Numbered from the stretch's first letter, positions 29,058 to 36,727 are shown. The stretch: 36,727 nt of DNA from Thermosulfidibacter sp. (GCA_023269715.1 JAGDVO010000019.1:1-36727), one strand, 5' to 3'. Notes: a model not told the origin generated them from the sequence alone. Program-made: numbers and translations.

Positions 29058-30260
29058 TCATTTTATAAATAGATCCTCTTCAGCGTCGGTGAGTACTGCC
29101 CCTCCTCTTTTTGTTACTATATAGGTATTTTCCACCCCGACTGCACCGATACCCGGTAATAGGAATTTTGGTTCTATCGCAACCACCATATTCTCCTTCA
29201 ACTCCATAGATAAACCTTTTGTAATAAAGGGGTATTCATTAATCTCAGTACCTACCCCATGCCCTATAAAGTTAACTTTTATTTCTCCATAGCCCATAAA
29301 ATATTCCTTGTATCTACTTTTTTCAACTATTGATAATACTCCGTTATATATCTCCTGAGCATCTATACCTGCTTTTAGATTTTCCCTCAGCCAGTTATGG
29401 ATATCAATAGTGACCCTGTGGGCTTCCATAGCTTCTTTTGGTAGAGGAGATAGGCCAGCTGTTCTAGTCATATCTACGAGATATCCCATATAAGTTCCGA
29501 AGAAATCGAATATAATAGGCTCACCTTTTTCTATCCTTTTGAATGAAGGTCCTGTTGGTATTGCGGGTGATAAACCTATGCCATGCAAGGGAGCATTTGC
29601 GTAGCTTGGTATAGCACCTGCAAAGCCTGATATTACATAACCCAGGAATCCATCAAACCTACCACCTCTCATGTATTCTCCAGCTTCATGTCCCACTTTT
29701 CTCATCTCTAAAAGACATAGGGATTGCAATTCCACTTCTGTTAATCCTTCCCTCAGTTCTTCTTTAAATTTTTCATAGCCTGCTTTCACTATATCTGCAG
29801 ATCTTTTCATTATTCTCAGTTCCCATTCAGACTTTATTGATTTTATTTCTCTTATGGTTGGGGAGATGTTGGTTATATCTACCTTGAGTAGTTCCCTTAT
29901 TTTGTTTACCGTTTCCCAACCTAGAACGTCATTTTCAGTTGCGGCACTTTCGTACTTTACCCCCATATCGCTTATGACCTTAGGAATGTCCTTGAGGCTC
30001 CTTATCGGTACCACTTCTATTGGGGTTTCCACTTTAGCCCTATTTGGGCTTTTTATACAGGCAAAGACGTACTTTCCATCTTTACTCACGATTAACCATC
30101 CTTCCTGTTTGGTCCCGGCTAGATAGTAAATATCTGGTGGGTAACCTATTAAAGCTATATCCACATTCATGGAATCGGTGAACTTATCCAGTCTCCTCTT
30201 GATCTCTTCATGAGGTACAAATTCCATGTATCTTTCGAGTAAATTTTTTAGATCTTCCAT
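29058..30260 (-). CDS. M24 family metallopeptidase (Xaa-Pro aminopeptidase/dipeptidase-like)
   Basis: Two-domain creatinase-type peptidase of 400 aa that removes residues next to proline in peptides. The N-terminal domain (about 20-150) includes NVDIALIGYPPDIYYLAGTK. The C-terminal pita-bread domain has the metal ligands in IFDFFGTYMGYLVDMTRTAG (two Asp), FIGHGVGTEINEYPFI (His) and VAIEPKFLLPGIGAVGVENT (two Glu), so the binuclear metal site is complete. RLEEIE-type residues at the divergent promoter belong to the opposite gene. The ATG at 30260 follows GGAGGGGGAAG. It is the first gene of the minus-strand operon ending in eno. PepP and PepQ cannot be told apart by eye. Confidence 0.9.
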   Translation of the reverse strand: MEDLKNLLERYMEFVPHEEIKRRLDKFTDSMNVDIALIGYPPDIYYLAGTKQEGWLIVSKDGKYVFACIKSPNRAKVETPIEVVPIRSLKDIPKVISDMGVKYESAATENDVLGWETVNKIRELLKVDITNISPTIREIKSIKSEWELRIMKRSADIVKAGYEKFKEELREGLTEVELQSLCLLEMRKVGHEAGEYMRGGRFDGFLGYVISGFAGAIPSYANAPLHGIGLSPAIPTGPSFKRIEKGEPIIFDFFGTYMGYLVDMTRTAGLSPLPKEAMEAHRVTIDIHNWLRENLKAGIDAQEIYNGVLSIVEKSRYKEYFMGYGEIKVNFIGHGVGTEINEYPFITKGLSMELKENMVVAIEPKFLLPGIGAVGVENTYIVTKRGGAVLTDAEEDLFIK

Positions 30261-30277
30261 CTTCCCCCTCCACTTTC

Positions 30278-30305
30278 TTGAATTTATTTTTTCAGTGTTT
30301 ATAAA
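30278..30305 (+). promoter_or_regulatory. Promoter placing the kamA-like gene start at or next to the transcript start
   Basis: TTGAAT (30278-30283), 16 bases, then TATAAA (30300-30305) on the plus strand. The expected transcript start, about seven bases after the -10, is near 30312, one base before the ATG at 30313. No ribosome-binding site precedes that ATG. The site is in the short divergent gap with the M24 peptidase gene. Confidence 0.55.
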
Positions 30306-30312
30306 CTCTACT

Positions 30313-31239
30313 ATGAAAATATATACTAGACTAGAGGAAATAGAAAGTCTTTTTATTAATGAGGATTACAGGGAAGAATTTAGACAGGTGGTGTCCCATT
30401 ATCCCTTTAGAATAAGCGAATATATACTTTCAAAGATAGTTACTTTTTCAAAAGATGATCCCATATTCAAACAGTTCTTTCCAGATAGGGCAGAACTAGT
30501 GGAAGAAGGTGATTTAGACCCCTTTCTTGAGGATGAGACTTGTAAGAATCTCTATTTGGTTAGGAGATATAGGGACAGGTTACTTGTTATTACAACTAAT
30601 TTTTGCTTTTCCTACTGTAGATTCTGTATGAGAAAGAGGAACTGGCTAAGGCCGACCTTTTTCTTTGAGGATATAAGCTTACTCGAGGGCTATCTCAGGG
30701 AGAACCCCGATGTAAAGGATGTTATCTTCTCAGGAGGAGATCCTCTATCCCTTCCCAATGAACTCTTAAGGGACTATCTCAAATTACTGAGGAGCTTGGA
30801 TATACCTGTTATAAGGATCGGATCTAGAGCCCTCATATTAAGTCCTGATACAGTTTTTGAAAAGATACCTTTAATAAAGGAGTTTTCACCTATTTGGATA
30901 AATTTCCATATAAACCATCCCGCAGAGATTGATGATTACATTTCCTCTATCACAAGGGATCTTGTAAAATGTGGAGCCATACTTGGTTCGCAGACGGTCC
31001 TATTAAAAGGTGTGAACGATAGGGTAGACGTTCTCTCAGAGTTATTCTCAAAGCTTGTATACATAGGCATAAGACCCTATTATCTATTTCATGTGGATCC
31101 TGTTGTTGGTGCTGGTCATTTCAGAGTTGAGATAGATAGGGCCATAAAGATTATCTATTCGTTAAGAGAGAGATTATCCGGTCTTATGATACCCCATTTT
31201 GCTGTAGATACGAGAGATGGGAAAAGGATCTACCCGTGA
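30313..31239 (+). CDS. Lysine-2,3-aminomutase-family radical SAM protein (KamA/EpmB-like)
   Basis: 308 aa from the ATG at 30313 (a longer frame exists but its added residues are hydrophobic non-family sequence lying over the opposite gene). The radical SAM motif is C98-x3-C102-x2-C105 in TTNFCFSYCRFCMRKRNW, followed by DVIFSGGDPLSLPNE, IRIGSRALILSP, WINFHINHPAEI, QTVLLKGVND and YLFHVDPVVGAGHFRV, all typical of the KamA family. In family members the PLP Lys sits in a C-terminal PGGGGK segment; here the protein ends AVDTRDGKRIYP with Lys304 and a shorter loop, then stops. It is much shorter than KamA (about 416 aa) and closer to EpmB (about 340). No epmA/efp gene is near. It overlaps tlyA by 23 bp. 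Substrate unknown. Confidence 0.82.
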   Translation: MKIYTRLEEIESLFINEDYREEFRQVVSHYPFRISEYILSKIVTFSKDDPIFKQFFPDRAELVEEGDLDPFLEDETCKNLYLVRRYRDRLLVITTNFCFSYCRFCMRKRNWLRPTFFFEDISLLEGYLRENPDVKDVIFSGGDPLSLPNELLRDYLKLLRSLDIPVIRIGSRALILSPDTVFEKIPLIKEFSPIWINFHINHPAEIDDYISSITRDLVKCGAILGSQTVLLKGVNDRVDVLSELFSKLVYIGIRPYYLFHVDPVVGAGHFRVEIDRAIKIIYSLRERLSGLMIPHFAVDTRDGKRIYP

Positions 31240-31960
31240 AAGGATAGACTTAATACTTGTAGATCGTGGTTTGGTGGAAAGTAGACAGAAAGCTCAAGCT
31301 CTCATTATGGAGGGGAGAGTTAAGGTAAACGGTATCTTAGTTACCAAGGCCGGTGCAAAAGTTCCAGTCGATTCTGAAATAGAGATCATAGAGACACTTA
31401 AGTACGTTTCTAGAGGAGGATTGAAACTAGAACATGCAATAGAGTATTTTGGTATAGATGTTAAGGATAAAGTATGTCTTGATGTGGGTGCTTCAACAGG
31501 TGGATTTACACATTGTCTTCTAGTCTATGGTGCTAGAAAGGTCTATGCTCTTGACGTGGGTTATGGACTTTTGCATTCCATGTTGAGGAAAGATCCAAGG
31601 GTGGTTGTTATAGAAAGGACTAATTTTAGGTATTTTCCAAGGGAAGCTATAGCTGAAGATATAGATCTTATAACGGTTGACGTTTCCTTTATATCGGTGG
31701 AGAAACTCGCTTCTAAGATTTCCGAATTTTTGAGGGAAGGTGGAGAAGTTGTTATCCTTGTAAAACCACAATTTGAAGTTGGTAGGGAAAAAGTTGGTAA
31801 AGGTGGTATAGTAAGGGATGAAAAGATTCAGATGGAAGCGGTCCAAAAGGTGAAGTGTACTTTGCAAGAACTAGGGTTTGAAGTTCTGGGAGTTACTCCC
31901 TCACCTATTAAGGGTGTAAAGGGTAATCAGGAATACCTTCTTTATGCCAAAAAAAGATAA
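31217..31960 (+). CDS. tlyA: TlyA family rRNA 2'-O-methyltransferase
   Basis: Methylates ribose of 16S and/or 23S rRNA with SAM. The 247-aa protein starts with an S4 RNA-binding domain (ERIDLILVDRGLVESRQKAQ then ALIMEGRVKVNG). It continues with a linker YVSRGGLKLEHAIEYF and an FtsJ-like methyltransferase domain: CLDVGASTGGFTHCLL (SAM site), VYALDVGYGLL, LITVDVSFISVEKLASKI, ILVKPQFEVGREKVGKGGIV and SPIKGVKGNQEYLLYAKK. Length matches TlyA. The ATG at 31217 is inside the end of the kamA-like gene (23-bp overlap). It ends four bases before the convergent tRNA-Asp. Confidence 0.95.
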   Translation: MGKGSTRERIDLILVDRGLVESRQKAQALIMEGRVKVNGILVTKAGAKVPVDSEIEIIETLKYVSRGGLKLEHAIEYFGIDVKDKVCLDVGASTGGFTHCLLVYGARKVYALDVGYGLLHSMLRKDPRVVVIERTNFRYFPREAIAEDIDLITVDVSFISVEKLASKISEFLREGGEVVILVKPQFEVGREKVGKGGIVRDEKIQMEAVQKVKCTLQELGFEVLGVTPSPIKGVKGNQEYLLYAKKR

Positions 31961-31963
31961 AAA

Positions 31964-32037
<74 letters not shown>

Positions 32038-32055
32038 GTTCTTTTAGCTTAAAAA

Positions 32056-32127
32056 TGGGCGGAAGAGGGATTGAACCTCTGACCCCCAGCTTGTAAGGCC
32101 GGTGCTCTCCCACTGAGCTATCCGCCC
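32056..32127 (-). tRNA. tRNA-Val (anticodon UAC)
   Basis: 72-nt cloverleaf on the minus strand. Acceptor GGGCGGA/TCCGCCC, D-arm GCTC/GAGC, anticodon stem CCGGC/GCTGG with loop CTTACAA (anticodon TAC), T-arm AGAGG/CCTCT with TTCAATC. Discriminator A, no encoded CCA. It is the first gene of a two-tRNA unit with tRNA-Asp. Confidence 0.97.
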
Positions 32128-32142
32128 ATCTTCCGACTTGAA

Positions 32143-32171
32143 AAAATAACACTCCTATATTATCTTGTCAA
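32143..32171 (-). promoter_or_regulatory. Promoter of the tRNA-Val/tRNA-Asp unit
   Basis: Minus strand TTGACA (32171-32166), 17 bases, then TATTTT (32148-32143). The predicted start near 32136 is nine bases before the mature tRNA-Val end. A weaker plus-strand promoter for the histidine kinase (TTGAAA at 32138-32143, 17 bases, TATCTT at 32161-32166) lies on top of it, so the two directions may compete. Confidence 0.65.
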
Positions 32172-32192
32172 GAGGAAATGGAGGGTCCGACT

Positions 32193-33665
32193 ATGAGTAA
32201 GTCTCTTGGTGGAAAGCTTATTTGCGAGGAATTTGGCTTTTGTTCTATTGGTAAACTTCAGAAAGTACAGATTCCTGAGAATTTGAGAAAAAGACTGGGT
32301 TTTGTTACTGATGTTATAAAGGATAAGAGGAAACTTGAAGAGGTTTTACACCCTATATTTGTACTTTTAACCCATAGTGAAGGCTTTGGTTTTAATAGGG
32401 TTGTTTTCTTTGTTGTAGAAGGTCCTGAACTGAAAAACTTTTTTGCTTTAGGTCCCAGGGATCATGTTGAAGGACTCGATATGTACTCTCGACTTTCGAA
32501 GATTTCTTTTGAAGATTGCCTGAAAAATGTAGAAGCTACTCTGAATGATACTTCTAAACTCAGAGAACTATTCGAAACTATTAGGTTATATTCAAAGGAT
32601 GCTAAAAATCCCGTTTGTGAGACGATAGATTCTGGTAATTGTTGTATTCTAACCTATACTAGGGCCAAGGATGAGAGGGCGTATAGTATTCTAACTACCT
32701 TTGGTTCTACTGCTTTAGCAATTGTTCCTATGCATTTAGAGGGTTTAGGTGTTAAAGCACTCTTCCTGGTAGATAATGTTGTTACGCTCTCTCCTATAGA
32801 GAGAAGTAGAGTCGACATTTTGAGTAAAGTATTGGATGTTTTTAAACCTCACATAGAAAGGGCCTATCTTTTTAAAGTTATAGAGGAAAAAGACGAAACT
32901 ATAAGGAATCTAAGAAGCACCATAGAGGAAAAGCAGTCACATATCATAGCTATGGAGAGGTTGAATATCGCAAGGGAGCTTACATCTTCGATTGTCCACG
33001 AGATAAGAAATCCTGTTACAATAATAGGTGGATATGCATCTAAACTTTTACGTCTAATTGAAGATGGTAATATGGAAAGTAAGTCTGAAATGTTAAAGGA
33101 GATTGCGAACGCTATGTATGTTAACTCTTTAAGAATAGACAATATCCTAAGATCTCTGGATGATCTTAACGCTACCCTCAAAGCTAGAAAGATAAGGCTA
33201 AATATCTGTTATTTGGCTAGAAAGGTTGTGAAGGAGATGACTAGGAAGTTTAAGGATCTTAGAGTACATATGGAGATACCAGATACTCCTATTTATGTGG
33301 AAGGTGATCCTGTCCAGATGGCTAAATTTATCGAGAATGCCATCATCAACGCATATGAGGCTAGCCTAGAAAAGGAGGTGAAAGACCCCGTTGTTGTTAG
33401 AATAAAGAAAGAGGATAGCCATGTGGATCTTACAATAGAAGATAAGGCTGGTGGTATTCCTGAAGATATACTGTCTAGGGTTTATGAGCCTTTCTTTACT
33501 ACGAAGCCCCATGGTTCTGGATTGGGTATACCTGTGATGCTGATGATAGCAAAGGAACATAGAGCTACCATGAAAATAGAAAACACTGGTGTTGGTGCAA
33601 GGGTTGTCCTTGCCATACCAGAGAGGTTGGAGGTGATTAATGGCGAGGATTCTAGTAGTAGATGA
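32193..33665 (+). CDS. Sensor histidine kinase with GAF-like input domain
   Basis: 490 aa, cytoplasmic, no membrane span. Residues about 45-225 look like a GAF domain (LEEVLHPIFVLLTHSEGFGF and, later, AIVPMHLEGLGVKALFLVDN). A coiled coil (VIEEKDETIRNLRSTIEEKQ) leads to the dimerisation helix with the phospho-accepting His in SSIVHEIRNPVTIIGGY (about His269). The ATPase domain has ENAIINAYEAS (N box), IEDKAGGIPEDI (G1), YEPFFTTKPHGSGLGIPVML (F and G2 boxes) and ends GVGARVVLAIP. I prefer the second ATG (32193), since GGAGGG lies seven bases upstream; an ATG at 32178 would add five residues. It overlaps the response regulator by 26 bp, its obvious partner. The signal is unknown. Confidence 0.92.
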   Translation: MSKSLGGKLICEEFGFCSIGKLQKVQIPENLRKRLGFVTDVIKDKRKLEEVLHPIFVLLTHSEGFGFNRVVFFVVEGPELKNFFALGPRDHVEGLDMYSRLSKISFEDCLKNVEATLNDTSKLRELFETIRLYSKDAKNPVCETIDSGNCCILTYTRAKDERAYSILTTFGSTALAIVPMHLEGLGVKALFLVDNVVTLSPIERSRVDILSKVLDVFKPHIERAYLFKVIEEKDETIRNLRSTIEEKQSHIIAMERLNIARELTSSIVHEIRNPVTIIGGYASKLLRLIEDGNMESKSEMLKEIANAMYVNSLRIDNILRSLDDLNATLKARKIRLNICYLARKVVKEMTRKFKDLRVHMEIPDTPIYVEGDPVQMAKFIENAIINAYEASLEKEVKDPVVVRIKKEDSHVDLTIEDKAGGIPEDILSRVYEPFFTTKPHGSGLGIPVMLMIAKEHRATMKIENTGVGARVVLAIPERLEVINGEDSSSR

Positions 33666-34008
33666 CGAATCTGCTATAAGGTACCTATTCCGAACTGAAT
33701 TGGAAGAAGAAGGGCACGAGGTTGTAGAAGCTTCTTCAGGTGAAGAGGCTCTAGAAATAATCGCAAGCGAAACTCCGATCGATCTTATGATTCTCGATAT
33801 CAGGATGGGGGATATGAGTGGACTTGAGGTTTTACAAAGGGTTGTTAAAGAAGAAAAAAATATTCCAGTTATCCTATGTTCTGCCTATGCTTCCTATCAG
33901 GATGACTTTACATCTTGGCTTGCTGATAGCTACGTTGTAAAATCTCCCGATCTTACAGAGCTAAAAAATGAAGTGAAGAGGCTACTAGAGAAATATGGCA
34001 GGAAGTGA
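33640..34008 (+). CDS. Single-domain response regulator (CheY-like receiver)
   Basis: 122 aa, receiver domain only. VVDDES supplies the acidic pair (Asp8-Asp9), Asp53 in DLMILDIRMGDMSG is the phosphorylation site, Ser in ILCSAYAS is the switch residue and VVKSPD supplies the conserved Lys. With no output domain it must act by binding a partner or as a phosphorelay stage. The ATG at 33640 follows an excellent GGAGGTGAT site within the kinase gene (26-bp overlap). It lies six bases before the nucleotidyltransferase fusion, so the partner may be that enzyme or the GH57 protein (inference). Confidence 0.94.
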   Translation: MARILVVDDESAIRYLFRTELEEEGHEVVEASSGEEALEIIASETPIDLMILDIRMGDMSGLEVLQRVVKEEKNIPVILCSAYASYQDDFTSWLADSYVVKSPDLTELKNEVKRLLEKYGRK

Positions 34009-34014
34009 CAGGCT

Positions 34015-36492
34015 ATGAAAGCGGTTATAATGGCCGGTGGATTTGGAACTAGGATAAGACCTCTTACTTTCTCCATTCCTAAACCCATGTTACCTGTGGT
34101 TAACATTCCCATAATGGAACACATGATTGATCTATTAAAAAGGGAAGGGTTTACGGATCTATACGTTCTTTTGTTTTTCCAACCTGATGTTATCAAGGAC
34201 TACTTTGGAGATGGCTCTAATTTTGGTGTGAGAATAAAGTATCTACTACCAGATAGAGATTATGGAACTGCCGGTGCTGTAGGTCTTCTGAGGAATGTGA
34301 TAAAAGAAAGATTTTTGGTAATTTCTGCGGATCTCATAACCAATTATCCCCTTGGGGATCTATGGAATTATCATATCAGTAAGTCTTCCTTTGTGACTAT
34401 CGGCCTTGTTTCCGTTGAAAATCCTCTACAGTTTGGTGTTGTTATAACCGATAAGGATGGTAGGGTGGTTAAGTTTCTTGAGAAGCCCAGCTGGGGAGAA
34501 GTTTTTAGCGATACCGTGAATACGGGTATTTACGTTCTTGAACCTGAGGTTTTTGACCACATACCTTATGAGGAAGAATACGATTTTAGCAAGGATCTCT
34601 TCCCGAGTCTACTGAATCAAGGGTATCCTATCTTTGGCTATAATACCAACTGCTATTGGAAGGATGTTGGTAGCCCTGAAAGTTATATGGGTGTTCATAT
34701 GGATGTATTTAACGAAAAAATTTCTCTTAGAATAGATGGAACAAGGGTGAAAAAGGAAAACGCCACTATCTATATAGGTGAAAATACTGAAGTAGCTGAT
34801 AATGTTGCTTTTGAAGGTTTAGTTGTTTTGGGTAACGGTGTGAAGGTAGGAAATAATGTATTTTTGAGGAATGTTGTTATAGGGGATAATACCATTGTAT
34901 CTATAGGTTCCAAGGTTTTCGAATCTATTATTTGGCACAATGTTAATATTGGGAATAACGTTGAGATAAATGAAAGCGTTATATGTAATGATACTGTCAT
35001 AGATTCTGAAACTATGGTAGAAAAGAACACGGTTATCGCGGAGGGAGTTAGAATAGGTAGTGGTGTTCATATAAAAAGTGGTGTGAAGATCTGGCCACTT
35101 AAAATTGTGGAGGATAATGCTATTGTTACTGATAATCTTATATGGGCTGAGAGGTGGAAAAGCTCCATATTTGAATCGGGTAAGGTTACTGGACTTACGA
35201 ATATGGAACTTACCCCTGAATTTGTTGCAAAGCTTGGTGTTGCTTATGGTTCCTATTTAAAGGAGGGGTCCTATATTCTTGTTGGTAGAGATTCTTATCC
35301 TGGCTCTAGAATGCTTGCTAGAGCTTTTATAGGTGGTGTTCTTTCAACTGGTGTAAATGTAAGAGATCTACATGCTGTTTGTGAACCTGTATTGAGGTTT
35401 AAGCTAGAAGGTTTCGGCGAGATTGGTGGTGTGTATTTTAGAAGGAATCCTTCCAGTATAAAAGAAACGGATATAATGTTTTTCGATTCAAAGTCTCTTA
35501 CACTCTCAAGTGGTCAGGAAAAGAGTATAGAGAGGATCCTTTTTAAAGAGGAATTTAGAAGGGTTGACGTTGAAAGGCAAGGTTTGATTGAGGAACTCGG
35601 TAAGATAAAGGATTTCTATGCGGAAGGTTACCTTAGGTCTCTCAATGTTGATGCAATAAGATCAAAGAACTACAAGATAGTTGTAGATTACAATTTTGGT
35701 CCTTCCTCACTCATTTTCCCGGAAATAATGGGGAAACTCGGAGTTAGAATAATAGGTATAAATGCGGGTGATCCGGTTGGTGTTTGGGAAGAGGATTGGG
35801 GGGATCTAAGAAGGATAGTTATATCGATAGGAGCAGATGTAGGATTTTCTTTGAGTCAAGATGGTGAGTATGCTTTGGTGATAGATGATGCTGGTAATTT
35901 TTTGTCTACGGAAGAGGTTGTATCTGTTGTTTCTTTGCTTCTATCCAAAGTAGGTAAAAAAGGTAAAGTGGCTTTATCCGTAACCATCCCAGAGTATATA
36001 GAGAGATTCCTTGTTTTGGAAGGGTTTGATGTTAAAAGGATTCCTGTTACGAGAAGGAAGATAGAAGAAGAAGCTCTAAGAAGTAACTACATATTCATAG
36101 CAGATTCTAAAGGTAGATTCATATTCCCGGAGTTTCATAGGACATTTGATGGCTTGTTTTTCATAGGTTTTTTACTAGAGCTCCTTTCATACGCTGGTAT
36201 GAAAGTTTCTGAGGCTTTGAGATCGTCCCCTAAGGGTTTCTTTAAAAAGTTGAAATACTACTGTCCCCAATCCAAAAAGGGTAGTATAATGAGGAAACTA
36301 GTGGAATTTTATGCTGATAGAGAATTGGTCCTAATAGACGGTGTTAAGGTTAAGTTTGAAGACGGATATTTTCTTGTCGTTCATGATGAGGAAAGCCCTG
36401 ATGTGGTTGTGTACTGCGAAGCTAGCTGTGTAAGTTCTCTTGAAAGGCTTGAAAGGGAAATCGCTGAAAGGATGGGTTTACTATTGTCTTAA
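34015..36492 (+). CDS. Sugar-1-phosphate nucleotidyltransferase fused to a degenerate phosphomannomutase domain
   Basis: 825 aa in three parts. Residues 1-235 form an NTP-transferase domain (MKAVIMAGGFGTRIRPLTF, KPMLP with Lys23, ADL at about 105, LEKPSWGEV, NTGIYVLEP, WKDVGSPESYM), likely for mannose- or glucose-1-phosphate. Residues about 245-375 form a left-handed beta-helix of hexapeptide repeats (EGLVVLGNGVKVGNNVFLRN, VVIGDN). Residues about 385-825 have the phosphohexomutase fold, but the phosphoserine loop (normally TASHNP) reads GGVYFRRNP (471-479) and the metal loop DGDADR reads QDGEY (615-619), so mutase activity should be absent. Similar long fusions are known in other bacteria, some also degenerate as I recall. 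It starts 6 bp after the response regulator and ends 12 bp before the GH57 gene. Confidence 0.88.
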   Translation: MKAVIMAGGFGTRIRPLTFSIPKPMLPVVNIPIMEHMIDLLKREGFTDLYVLLFFQPDVIKDYFGDGSNFGVRIKYLLPDRDYGTAGAVGLLRNVIKERFLVISADLITNYPLGDLWNYHISKSSFVTIGLVSVENPLQFGVVITDKDGRVVKFLEKPSWGEVFSDTVNTGIYVLEPEVFDHIPYEEEYDFSKDLFPSLLNQGYPIFGYNTNCYWKDVGSPESYMGVHMDVFNEKISLRIDGTRVKKENATIYIGENTEVADNVAFEGLVVLGNGVKVGNNVFLRNVVIGDNTIVSIGSKVFESIIWHNVNIGNNVEINESVICNDTVIDSETMVEKNTVIAEGVRIGSGVHIKSGVKIWPLKIVEDNAIVTDNLIWAERWKSSIFESGKVTGLTNMELTPEFVAKLGVAYGSYLKEGSYILVGRDSYPGSRMLARAFIGGVLSTGVNVRDLHAVCEPVLRFKLEGFGEIGGVYFRRNPSSIKETDIMFFDSKSLTLSSGQEKSIERILFKEEFRRVDVERQGLIEELGKIKDFYAEGYLRSLNVDAIRSKNYKIVVDYNFGPSSLIFPEIMGKLGVRIIGINAGDPVGVWEEDWGDLRRIVISIGADVGFSLSQDGEYALVIDDAGNFLSTEEVVSVVSLLLSKVGKKGKVALSVTIPEYIERFLVLEGFDVKRIPVTRRKIEEEALRSNYIFIADSKGRFIFPEFHRTFDGLFFIGFLLELLSYAGMKVSEALRSSPKGFFKKLKYYCPQSKKGSIMRKLVEFYADRELVLIDGVKVKFEDGYFLVVHDEESPDVVVYCEASCVSSLERLEREIAERMGLLLS

Positions 36493-36504
36493 TGGAGGGG
36501 GATA

Positions 36505-36727
36505 TTGGCCGATATAATATTTGGTATCCATTGCCATCAACCTGTAGGGAATTTTGAGGATGTGATAGTAAAAGCTTTCAACAAAGCCTATAAGCCTTTT
36601 ATAAAGGCTATCTCAAAGTCTTCTCTTTTTAAACTTTCCGTTCACTTTAGTGGTGTTCTTCTTGAATGGATAAAGGAGAGAGAACAGGAGTTATTCGAAA
36701 CTATAGGAAGACTTATCGATAGTGGTA
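36505..36727 (+). CDS. GH57 family glycoside hydrolase/glucanotransferase, N-terminal part (runs off the right edge)
   Basis: GH57 enzymes act on alpha-glucans (alpha-amylase, 4-alpha-glucanotransferase, amylopullulanase). Only 74 residues are present. They start MADIIFGIHCHQPVGNFEDV, carrying the family's first signature HxHQP with the GNFE that follows it in 4-alpha-glucanotransferase-like members. Next come FNKAYKPFIKAISKSSLFKL and SVHFSGVLLEWI, the second conserved region. The start is a TTG at 36505 with GGAGGGGG five bases upstream. Catalytic Glu and Asp lie beyond the window. It follows the nucleotidyltransferase by 12 bp. Exact specificity cannot be read from this part. Confidence 0.9.
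   Translation, partial: MADIIFGIHCHQPVGNFEDVIVKAFNKAYKPFIKAISKSSLFKLSVHFSGVLLEWIKEREQELFETIGRLIDSG

Noticed and set aside
30226-30312. A 29-residue extension of the KamA-like protein
   Set aside because: It would run through the promoter and the start of the opposite peptidase gene, and the added residues do not fit the family.

Overview
The window suggests a Gram-negative, probably thermophilic bacterium. It carries the Kdo (LPS core) genes kdsD, kdsA and kdsB and an outer-envelope/peptidoglycan gene (mltG). A GH57 amylase-type gene and a trehalose cluster with a TreT-like glycosyltransferase, both common in thermophiles, point to heat. Proteins are rich in Lys, Glu and Ile, and the tRNA genes lack an encoded CCA. 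I cannot name the phylum; the kdsB-pyrG-kdsA-kdsD order recalls Desulfobacterota- and Aquificota-like genomes (inference, low confidence).

Region 1 (1-7755, minus strand) is a visibly more AT-rich CRISPR-Cas operon that looks like type I-B: cas6, a 534-bp gap, cas8 (CXXC-CXXC, Cst1-like), a 123-aa helical protein (candidate Cas11), cas7, cas5, cas3, cas4 and the start of cas1. Cas2 and any array would lie left of base 1. The cas6-cas8 gap holds two decayed DUF433 (antitoxin-type) genes, one with a one-base frameshift, plus a lone CRISPR-repeat-like element and a promoter-like sequence. The operon starts directly at the 3' end of a tRNA-Met(CAU) gene with no visible terminator between them.

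Region 2 (7780-12739, minus strand) is an envelope/nucleotide operon read from a good promoter at 12711-12739: a 70-aa unknown, a membrane-anchored coiled-coil protein (DUF6115-like), kdsB, pyrG, kdsA and kdsD. The tRNA-Met follows, with its own likely promoter.

Region 3 (12764-24377, plus strand) is one long, tightly packed gene string. It runs GGDEF diguanylate cyclase, ribBA, ribH, nusB, der, mltG, a PLP-fold protein lacking the catalytic lysine, metF, a trehalose-6-phosphate synthase/phosphatase fusion, a DUF5752-like protein made of two similar halves, and a TreT-like glycosyltransferase. Overlaps of 1-44 bp imply translational coupling.

Region 4 (24426-30260, minus strand) is pepP/Q-like, htpX, a degenerate GGDEF protein that keeps the I-site, ubiD and eno. 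Region 5 (30313-31960, plus) is a lysine-2,3-aminomutase-family radical SAM gene that looks leaderless, overlapping tlyA. Two tRNA genes (Val-UAC, Asp-GUC) on the minus strand share a divergent promoter region with region 6 (32193-36727, plus). Region 6 holds a GAF-type histidine kinase, a single-domain response regulator, a sugar nucleotidyltransferase fused to a catalytically degenerate phosphomannomutase domain, and the start of a GH57 glycoside hydrolase. Together with the trehalose genes, this suggests signal-controlled carbohydrate/compatible-solute metabolism.

The strongest candidates for something new are the cas6-cas8 interval, which sits where CreTA toxin-antitoxin RNAs sit in a haloarchaeal I-B system, and the separately encoded small subunit. 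Several 'dead-enzyme' paralogues are also of interest: the PLP-fold protein, the degenerate GGDEF and the pseudo-mutase.
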